DNA of 64,000 nt from Gnetum montanum. Its lineage: Eukaryota; Streptophyta; Gnetopsida; Gnetales; Gnetaceae. The stretch lies in assembly GCA_015680685.1 (NCBI GenBank), contig MNCI01034296.1:107887-171886 (forward strand), read 5' to 3'. Shown in pieces: positions 55,790 to 64,000 of the stretch. A program made the position numbers and the translations under genes. Below the pieces are notes generated by a model that was not told where the DNA came from, did not search any database, and saw only the letters and a list, made by a program, of their open reading frames with translations. How positions within the stretch are numbered: the first letter of the stretch is position 1; the number at the start of each line of letters is the position of its first letter.

Positions 55790-58700
55790 CATTAAGGTGT
55801 TGCCTCCACTGGCTTGCTTGGGTTCATGGAAAGGTTTGACTTGTTGTGTGTTGACCAATTGCTTTTTGTTTGGGCTCTTAGGTTTGTAGATCAAAATATC
55901 CCCAAAAGGAAAGGCTTCAAAAATGATATAAGGCCCTTCCCACAATGTTTGGAACTTAGTTCATTGAGGTACATGTGTGTGATTCTAGTAGAGGACCTTA
56001 TCTCTAGGTTGAAAGTTTACTTTCTGTATTATAAGATCATGGTGCTTTTTGTTGAATGCCTTATGCACTTAATTCAAGGATAGGACTATCAATCAATTTT
56101 TATCTAACATATTCAAGTTGATTAATCGTTCTTTTTGTGCTAGGCCAAGGTCAAGGTGTAAGTCGTAGGTTATTAAAAGTGTATAGAGCTTAGGTTGGAT
56201 AGGGAAAATTGGTAATTTTTTATACACCAACTCATAGGAAGAGTAATCTATAGGAAGTTTTCATGTTGAGTGGTATTCCTAGAAGGAATCATTTAGTTTT
56301 GTCCTCCAATCTCTCCTATATTTAAAAATAGTTCTTTTCAAAATCTTTGTGATCTCCCTATTAGTAACTTCTGCTTGATCGTTGGCTTGAGGGTGGTAGG
56401 GTGTTTTTAGTTTATGTTTAACCCCTAAGTGTTGGATGAGCTTATGAAAGTTAGTGCCTATAAAATGGGTTCCATTATCAAAAATTAGTGCACATGGCAT
56501 CCCAAACATATTTACAACATTTTTTTGTATAAACTGTGTAGCAGTAAATGATGTACAATCGATGACGACTATTGCTCTTGCCCATTTTGTAAAGTAATTA
56601 ATGATGACGATTATGTACATCTTTCCATTTAACATGGGTATGACTAGACCCATGAAGTTGATGCCTCAAATGTTAAATGCCGCTAATGGTTGAATCCATT
56701 GTTGAGGTCCTTACATTTGAGTGGTTATCCCTCCATCTCATTGATAGCATTTACAAGAGTGTACAAATTGGTGGGCACCCCTGAAGATGGTTGGCCAATA
56801 ATACCCTGTCATTAGGATCTTAATGGCTATGTATCTTCTAGCATAGTGGCCCCCACAAGGACCCTCATGAGCATAATAGAGTAGAGAACGCATAGTTGAT
56901 TAGCATCAGGTACACACCAATGAACTAGGCCATTGGTGAACGCCTTGTAAAGGTGTCCATTGATTTCTATGAAGAGTTTGGCTTAATGAAGAAACTGTTG
57001 TTTCTTCTTATAGTCTAGATCATGTGGCATCTCTTGAGTAAGAAGATAAGTGAGGATGCCATCATACCATTTTGGTTCATTGGATACTTATTCATTTATT
57101 ACACCAGTAAAGAGGAGTTCATCGTAACTAAGACAAGTGATTAGTGATCATATTCTTAGTTTTCTTTCGATCTACCATTGTAAGATTGAACTCCTGCAAG
57201 ATCACCAACCACCATATTATATGGGGGTTCATTGCTGGTTTGTTCATGAGAAAGTAAATGGCACTATGGTTAGTGTTCATAAACACTTTGTACCCAAGCA
57301 CGTAGTGCCTGAACTTCTCTAGAGCATACACCACCACCATTAGTTATTTCTTCATTGTGGTGTAATTCAACTATGCATCCATAATGCTTCGACTTACATA
57401 GTAGATGTAATATGGATGTTTCTTGTAATCCAAGTATGTAAGCATGGCTCCCAGGCATAATTTAATGCATTTTTCATTATATGAAATGGTTTGAACTAGT
57501 TAGGTTCTCGTCGAATTAGAGTCTCTATGAGCTTCTATTGTGAGGATTTAGAATGCATTTTTACATTCCTTGATCTAGATGAATGGATTATCTTTCTTTG
57601 TAAGCTCAACTAATAGTTTTTCAATCTTAGAAAAATTCTTTATAAAATGTTGGTAGTAGCTAGTATGGCCAAGGAATGATTAGACATCTTTAATGATTTT
57701 CGGTTGGCTAGTTATTTCTTGGATGATTCTTATATTTTTAGGGTCCACCTTAATCCATGTCAACAAAATTTTGTGTCCTAGTATAATGCACTCCTAGGCC
57801 ATTAGATGGATCTTCTACCAATTAAGCCAAAGATTCATCTTTACACACCTTTTAAGCACTTTCTTAAGATGGTCCAAGGCTTGCTCAAATGTGGCACCAT
57901 AGGTGAAGAAGTCACCCATGAAGACTTCCATCTTGCAACCAATTTATTGTTGAGAAAAGCTCAAGACGAAGCATTGGAATGTTGTAGGAAGATTACATAG
58001 ACCAAAAGGCATCTTTCGATATGCAAAAGTCCCCCAGGGACTTGTGAATGTTTTTTTGGTCTGATCCTTTGGCACGATCTAGATTTGGTTACAGCCACTA
58101 TAATCATTTAGAAAGCTATAATAGTAATGTCTAGATATAGTGTCCAACACATGATCCACAAATGATAATGGAAAGTGATCTTTGAATGTTATCATATCTA
58201 ATAGTCAGAAGTTGATGTACACTGACCACTTGCCACCTTTCTTTGACACAATCACAAGTGGGCTAACCGACTCACTATTCACAAAGGGATAGATAAAACC
58301 CACCTTGAGGAGTTGCTTGATTTCATCTTTGATGATTTGCTTCAATTTGGGATTCAATTGCCATTGTGGCTACCTCTTTGGATTTATGGCTAGATCAAAG
58401 TAGATACAATGTTGGCATATCCTAGGATCAATCCCTATGAATTTAGGATATGACCAAGTAAACACTATTGACCATTTGTTGACCACTCTTAATAGCATAT
58501 GTTTCTATTGAAGAAAAAGATTGGCATTGATGATTACTGGCTTGCCATTTTTCAAAAATGCATACACCATGCCGATAGGTAGAGTTTTCAACTCTAAGGG
58601 ATCTTGTTTAAAATTTTTAGGGATTTTCAACTCTTTCCAATACGTATCATCATTTGCATCATCAAAGAGTTGGTGATGAACTTCCATCAGTTCATCCATG

Positions 58701-59400
58701 CCATCAACATAGGAACAAGTTAAGATCTTAGTAGGTTCCATGTAAAGTGTGGTGCTCTCAAAATCAACTGTCAACCAATGGGTGCCCTCCTATTTTGTGG
58801 CTATTGTGTATAGAAATCTTCAAATATCTACCTCATTTTTACACTGTCTACATATAGAAATGATTTCATGCACTAGAGTTTCTGCACACAGTTGCACCTT
58901 GTATCACTGTACGTGATGCATGGAACTCATTTCTTCTCAATATTTTTCAATGCATTTTCCTTGGAAATTTTTAGGGAAAGATCTTTGATGCTAATTAGTG
59001 CATCAACAATGCTCAACCAAGCTCTCCCCATAATGATTGGGAAGTCCCCCATGCAATTGTCAACTTGATTACTAGGAAATCAGTAGGATATGACCACTCA
59101 TGGATAGTAGTCACAATGCCCTCCACTAGTCCCAAAGGAATAGTGATGGATTGATTTAGAAATTCTAAACAAATGTTGCTCTTCTTGAGAGGAGATAGGT
59201 TCTAGGCATTATACATTTCATGAGAAATTAGGTTAACTCTAGAACTTGAGTCAAGAATAGCCTTGCACGGTTCATTTTGAGCCCTTTCAAATATATGAGA
59301 GGACTTCTAAGATTAGATCTTTTCCTAAGAAGGATGCTAACCTTAAGCCAGTTAGATACAATGTGGGCTAACATAACGATGTGGATCTTGGGAGGTGTTT
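55790..59400 (-). pseudogene. E6 pol: protease, RT, RNase H, integrase, degenerate
   Basis: The protease site is read as AILDSSSRVNLIS near 59265 (Gly lost from D-S-G). A linker ORF lies at 58774-58505. RT runs about 58330-57680. Its catalytic box reads V-F-M-G-D-F-F near 57925-57905, so the first Asp of the pair is Gly. RNase H text includes EKFRHYVLGYKVF and HSAIYFLMNKP (57320-57220). Integrase has SCKCYQ near 56755, then GINFMG near 56665 where the first catalytic D is N. An open stretch at 56653-56279 follows with IFDNGTHFIG and NDQAEVTNREI, where D and E are kept. A GPYI module is near 55945. Plainly dead. Confidence 0.88.
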
Positions 59401-59865
59401 GGTTTGAAGGGCTCTCAAAAGGAATGGATGCAAAGGATGAAGAAGATACAAGGTGAATAGACACAAGTAGGTGAGAGCTTAGTAGGGCTATTAGTTTGGA
59501 AGAATGGTTTTTTATAGGACCTTGGTTTTGAACCACTAGGCTAAAGAGCCAATTGTAAGTTAACAGCCTTGGTAGCATTACCTTGTTATGGTTGAGCTAG
59601 AAGCTCACCCTGCATGGATGGAGTATGTGGTAATTGGATTGAAGGTGGAGGAGCATGTGCTAAAGGATGAGGAGGATGATAGGGATATGGGGTTTTCTCT
59701 TTAGGAGATAGAGAATGAGTTTTGTAATACTTTGAAGGGTAGTAGTGATGTTGAAAAGAAGCATGACTAGAAGAGTCATGTGAAGACATTGGTTTCTGAA
59801 CATAGTACCCATATGGATTTGGCCACCTACAAGGATACTATTGCCTTGGTTGTGGCATCCCCCAT
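59401..59865 (-). pseudogene. E6 gag C-terminal part, cut by E7
   Basis: The Pro/His/Tyr-rich gag tail (YPYHPPHPLAHAPPPSIQLP, ending MQGELLAQP) is open at 59789-59586 and matches the tails of E3 and E7. In E3 the text upstream of the equivalent of 59865 is the zinc-knuckle region. Here it is replaced by E7 exactly after cccat. Confidence 0.82.
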
Positions 59866-60671
59866 TGATGAACTGCGATATCGCATACGCGATATCACAT
59901 CCACCACGTGATATTGCATATGCAATATTGCATCTTGCCTCATCTTCTATAAATAAGAGGCGGTGCCGTTGGTTCCAAACAGTTAGATTTAGACCCTTAA
60001 CTAGACTCTTGTAGTTTTGTCATTCTAGAGTTAGAATTATTCCTGTGTGCCCGCAGTAGGATTCATAGAGTGAATTGATCTTTATTCGAGCAATTTGTAC
60101 CTGAGCACAATTTTGTGTACGAAAATAAAGACAAACTTTATGATAAACCTTGTAGCATACAGATTAACCTAATTAGTAATTAATGATTTTTTAATGCTTT
60201 CCTAGTTAATTAATATCTCTCTCAAGCTTCAACCCCGTTAGTTAAATACACTCAGTATGATTGCTTCAAGCATGCGTGTAGTGCTTGGTAACCTAGTAAC
60301 GATTTGCATTTGGTAATCCCAGCAGCATTGCACTGGTTTAGGATGTGTACGGTAAGTGGGAATGGATACTAGTGTTAGGAACATTTAGAAACTAGTTAAT
60401 GAATAGTTAATGTAAGTTAGCCACTTAGTTCTTCTCCCTCTCCTTTATTAGCAGAAGACATAAAAAATACAAAAGCTATAAAAATCATATACCTCAAGCT
60501 TACTTAACCATACAACCATGACAATATAAGTAAGTCTGGGAAGACAATGATTGATTGACCTTGAGTGTTCCATTAAGGTGCATAAGCACTTGGTCCTTGG
60601 AGTTCAACTGGATCGTGCGTGAAACACTCGTATTCGTATGGTTCAGTGTAGGGGTACCTCGTCATTCATCA
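59866..60671 (+). repeat. E7 5' LTR
   Basis: 806 bp from TGATGAA to TTCATCA. Four GATATC-type words at 59873-59935 (gcgatatcgc, gcgatatcac, gtgatattgc, gcaatattgc), then ctataaataagaggcgg. R/U5 landmarks are as in E3-E5. Confidence 0.93.
59873..59935 (+). promoter_or_regulatory. GATATC word cluster in U3 (E7 5' LTR)
   Basis: Four words, several extended to the longer palindromes GCGATATCGC and GCAATATTGC. They stand just before the TATA box, as in the other LTRs. Confidence 0.5.
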
Positions 60672-60672
60672 T

Positions 60673-60690
60673 TGGTACCATTGCCAGGGA
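60673..60690 (+). other. E7 primer-binding site, tRNA-Asp
   Basis: TGGTACCATTGCCAGGGA matches the tRNA-Asp complement except for four positions, all transitions. Confidence 0.85.
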
Positions 60691-60815
60691 CTTTGTTGTT
60701 TGTGCGTTATGTAGAACATAGAAAGTCATTCATATCGTTCGAATGTTAGAACAAACCCTTAGGGTTAATCAAAGAAAGATGAGACAACAGTACATTGCAC
60801 ATCGAACAAAACAAG

Positions 60816-63350
60816 ATGTCTTCTTCTTCACATAAGAGCACTTCATCGCCTAGGACTAACACAAGAGGCAGTCAATGGCATAATACACATAACCAGGATC
60901 CACCAGTTCCTCAATAGTTTCATGTGGTATATACTCATCCCAATGAGTATGTACCCAATTTCACCTTTATTCTCCACCAAGACTAACAACTACGTTGGAG
61001 GGACTTGGAGGGTAACATAGTGTTGCCTCCAGACCAATCAGTTCCCAACATGCTCCTTCATGCTCTCACATGAATAGAAATGCTGCTTTTATATAAAGAA
61101 TACATTGCATGTGATCATGAATCAAGAGACTATCATCCCACAGAAGCCCAATGTCAAAAGGACTTGCAATAGGAGAGACACCATACATCTTTGAAGGGTA
61201 AACGGCCCCATGACACTCTACACGGTTTGAGTGAAATTGAGGATGGTGAACCTACCTCAACAGGTTTCCCACAAAATGATGTTCCTCCTCCTGACATTGG
61301 TTAGGAGGTAGTGTATCAGAACCTCCATTCCACTATTCACAACCTTGGTTCTGATACCCACGAACATGAAGTGTTCAACAAAGGAACACGAACACACAAT
61401 AAGGGTAGACGTTCAGATCATGATCACGATCGAGACCGAGACCACCGAACAGAAGGAAGAAAACACCATCATGGTGATGGTTCTCCTTCTTCTTCACCTT
61501 CATCATCATCTTCACCCTCTTCTTTAGTGTCCAGATGTAGTCATAGGGAAACCAATCGTGAGGATAAGAAGAAACAAAGTGAAAGTCATCGACGAGACAG
61601 TCGAGAACGAGAAAGAGGTCACTCTAAAGAATCAAGGCACAAAAGAAAGGAGAGTAGGGAACCTTGTAGACACCATAGACGTTATGAACTAGACAATCAC
61701 AAAGAATCCCTACTCGCAAATAGAAGCATGCTAGATATAACGGAGGCCGTAAGAGTTCCAACAAGGCATCAAAAGGATATTAGGATCAAGAGGTTAGACA
61801 TGAACAACATCCCAAAATTTGAAGGGGGATACAATGCTGATCCTCAAAATCATTTACAAGCATTCCATGATGCATGTGCCTTGCAAAACATAGAAAATGA
61901 ATGGCATAAACTAAAGTTGTTCCCAAAGACACTAGTGAAAGAAGCTTAAAACTAGTACGGGTCCTTAGAACTAGAATCCATTCGCAGGTGAAGTACAATG
62001 TTAGAACTATTCAATGATAAGTACCAAACATACTCCCGAGTGTCTAACCTATAGAAGCAAATCCAAGGATGGAAGTAAGGAAATCATGAACCCTTGGATG
62101 CTGCCATGGGCTACTATTACGCACTGTTACATCATTTCCATGGCCATGGTTATTCGTAGTGGAATCAACTACGCCATCTCGTGGATGGACTTAGGCATGA
62201 AATAAGAAGAACCCTTGGGAAGTATGCCCAAGGAAGGTTATCGAAGCTTAGGGCTCATCAAATTCATAGACAGCTTAGTTGCCAAAGAAGAAGGTGAGCT
62301 ACAAAAGAGAGAAAGTGCTAAAGAATACAACCAAGATCCTTCCCTCCAGAAAAGAGGAGTGAGATTTTATAAGGAGGAAGAACAGTTACCACTCAAAGAG
62401 ATGGTGAATAGGAAAACTTTGCCTCTCCAAAAGTTAACATCAGAAGTATTGGCAAAGATAGATCAAATGTGGGACTCCCTAGATAGTAGGTTTGAAACTA
62501 TTCTTAAAACTGTAGAGGAGTCTAGGGAGCGAGGTAGTGACCGCGATAAAAAGAAAAAGAGAGAAGTGAAAAATGCATGTAACAAGGGTAAGGGAAAAAT
62601 GGCCATCATAGAAGAGGTTGTGGATTCAGATACGGAAAATGATAGTGGATGCGAGATATGCCAATACGACCATCCTAAGGGATGTTGCCCAGTGATCTCA
62701 CATCTACAAGAGTCTGGGGTGTATGCACTCAACCCATGACTAAATAAACAGCAAGCACCCGGACAATTACCTTATCCCCAAGGTAACCCAAGGTAGTTCC
62801 ACCAACCTTTAACATATTATCCAAGTATAACTCCATCAAAACCTGTTGAGCAACATCAATAGTGGCAATACCCACAGTCATGGGGGATGCCACCACCAAG
62901 GCAACAATACCCTTATCAAAAACATGACCCATATGGCTACAACATGCAGCATCCAATCTCTCCACGTGACTCTGTTAGTCACGTTACACCACAACATCAC
63001 TACCAAGCTTGTGAGTATTATAGAAATCCTTCTCCTAAGGGAGATAACCCACAAATATATCATCCTTCAAATCCATCCACAGTTCTCACACCAATAGCTC
63101 CATTACCACCCGCTCCAGCAATGCAAGGGGAACTCCCTACTCAACCGCAGCAACGCAATGTCACAAGGGCTATAAATCCTCAACCCACTATTGGTTCTAA
63201 CAACCGTATGAAAAAAAGACCTTTCTTCAAAACCAATAGTCCAACCAAGCCCTTACAACCACAAGTGGTTGAACCTCTGAACACCTCCCCATCAAATAAA
63301 GCTTCAGAGCTCCCTTTGAACCAAACACCAAGCTCAATGCATACGGTTAT
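60816..63350 (+). pseudogene. E7 gag, few interruptions
   Basis: The start ATG at 60816 gives MSSSSHKSTSSPRTNTRG. Open parts are 61311-61949, which carries the His/Arg/Ser-rich region (RRDSRERERGHSKESRHKRK) and FEGGYNADPQNHLQAFHDAC; 62215-62739, ending with the compact zinc knuckle C-E-I-C-Q-Y-D-H-P-K-G-C-C near 62652-62690; and from 62887 the Pro/His/Tyr tail (MQGELPTQPQQRNVTRAINP). The parts are separated by single stops or shifts, for example the TAA at 61947. The Arg-rich middle may bind RNA. Confidence 0.88.
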
Positions 63351-64000
63351 GTTAACACATGCCGTTACTAACTGGATCAAGGTTGGCCACCTTACTAGGA
63401 AATTCTCTAATCTTGGAAGCCCTCTAATCTATCTCCAAATTGCTAGGAATGAGCCATGCAAAGCTCTTCTCGATTCAGGTTCTAGAGTCAACTTAATATC
63501 GTAAGAAATGTACAAAGCTATGAACCTACCTTCATTAAAGAAGAGAAATATTCACCTAGAGCTGGCTAACCAGTCCATCACTATTCCCTTGGGATTGGTG
63601 GAGGACATCATCACCATTGTGTGTGGGTGGTCATACCTAGCTGATTTCCTAGTGATACAAGTGAATAACAGTAAAGGGGACTTCCCAATAATAATGGGAA
63701 GGGCATGCTAAGTACTATAGATGCACGTCTAGGAATCTGTGATCTTTCCCTAGAAATATCTATGGAAAAGACTTTTGGAAAAATTGAGAAGAAGAAGGTT
63801 CCATGCATCGCATATAGTGATACAGGGTGCAATTGCATGTAGAGATCATGGGTTGTGCAAAGTGTAGCATTTCCTACATGCAACTGGTGTGCACAAAACA
63901 TTAACATACAAAATTGCCTGTATGCAGTAGCCACATGACAAGAAGACACCTAGTGGTTGATAGTTGATCAAGAGAGCAACTCACTAATGTGCATGGAACT
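63351..64000 (+). pseudogene. E7 aspartic protease region, partial
   Basis: The retropepsin site LLDSGSRVNLIS is intact near 63468-63503 and followed by a TAA, then an open stretch at 63508-63711 (LELANQSITIPLGLVEDI, FPIIMGRA). After a frame change LGICDLSLEIS and VPCIAYSDTGCN follow. RT and integrase would lie beyond the window edge. Confidence 0.85.

Larger units (their letters stand above)
50530..59865 (-). mobile_element. E6: old Ty3/gypsy element with an extra ORF after pol, interrupted by E7
   Basis: Reading leftward from 59865: gag tail, protease, RT, RNase H and integrase (to about 55790), a 3' non-coding region, a TATA-like region (54240-53990), a long degenerate extra ORF (about 53450-51216) and an LTR that lacks its first ~150 bp (51215 to about 50530). 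The 5' part of gag and the 5' LTR are displaced beyond the right window edge by E7. The layout after pol matches E1. Confidence 0.8.
59866..64000 (+). mobile_element. E7: Ty3/gypsy element, 5' part, runs off the window
   Basis: It has a 5' LTR, primer site, gag and the first part of pol, all on the plus strand and colinear with E5. It is inserted into E6 gag. Its left target-site half should be CCCAT (59861-59865), the right half lying outside. It carries some of the best-preserved ORFs in the window. Confidence 0.93.

Noticed and set aside
55905-55960. A chromodomain after integrase
   Set aside because: After the GPYI module no chromodomain-like aromatic pattern was found in E4, E5 or E6. 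This is consistent with Athila/Tat rather than chromovirus lineages.

Overview
This window looks like intergenic DNA from a large, repeat-rich seed-plant nuclear genome. It is AT-rich and dominated by old, mutated LTR retrotransposons. The only recognisable host gene is an interrupted, intron-containing one of the plant alliinase / tryptophan aminotransferase-related (TAR) family, at 31741-33283 on the minus strand. The LTRs of single elements have diverged widely and most ORFs carry stops, which suits a genome that loses repeats slowly. A gymnosperm is plausible, but nothing here fixes the species.

Seven related Ty3/gypsy elements can be delimited, named E1-E7 from left to right. They share LTRs of the form TGATGA..TCATCA (about 790-1000 bp), a primer site matching the 3' end of plant tRNA-Asp, a Gly-rich polypurine tract, a gag with a compact CCHC-like zinc knuckle, retropepsin, an RT with an F-M-D-D-F-S type box and an integrase ending in a GPY module with no visible chromodomain. 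This fits the Athila/Tat side of Ty3/gypsy. E2 (269-7361, +), E3 (12787-19700, -), E4 (20590-30536, +) and E5 (35019-44910, +) have both LTRs and perfect 5-bp target duplications: CCATG, TATAC, TTACT and GCTTC. E2 sits inside the 3' region of an older copy, E1 (1-268 plus 7367 to about 10565). E7 (59866 to the window end, +) sits inside the gag of an older minus-strand copy, E6 (about 50530-59865). E4 and E5 keep the full gag-PR-RT-RH-IN order. E3 and E2 have lost RT and integrase.

The most unusual signal is a degenerate extra ORF between pol and the 3' LTR in both old copies (about 8650-9778 in E1; 51216 to about 53450 in E6). Both relics share colinear protein similarity, including an LPFxxLIxKLCK block; in E6 a coiled-coil-like tail follows. 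Both are preceded by a TATA-like box beneath an inverted repeat. This is the position of the envelope-like ORF of Athila elements. The younger E3-E5 lack it and keep only a short conserved ORF trace behind a GTTGTGTGTGCAG-like acceptor.

The TAR-like gene lies in a 4.5-kb island between E4 and E5. Its middle exon reads on the opposite strand and is bracketed by single Ns at 32316 and 32573, which points to a mis-oriented contig. Another single N at 6785 joins two copies of an identical 46-nt end, supporting the view that single Ns mark scaffold joins.

The rest is a 5S rRNA-derived fragment, SINE-like pieces, several tandem repeats (44-45, 49, about 360-380 and about 64 bp), one long unidentified coding relic (45275-47230) and featureless AT-rich DNA.
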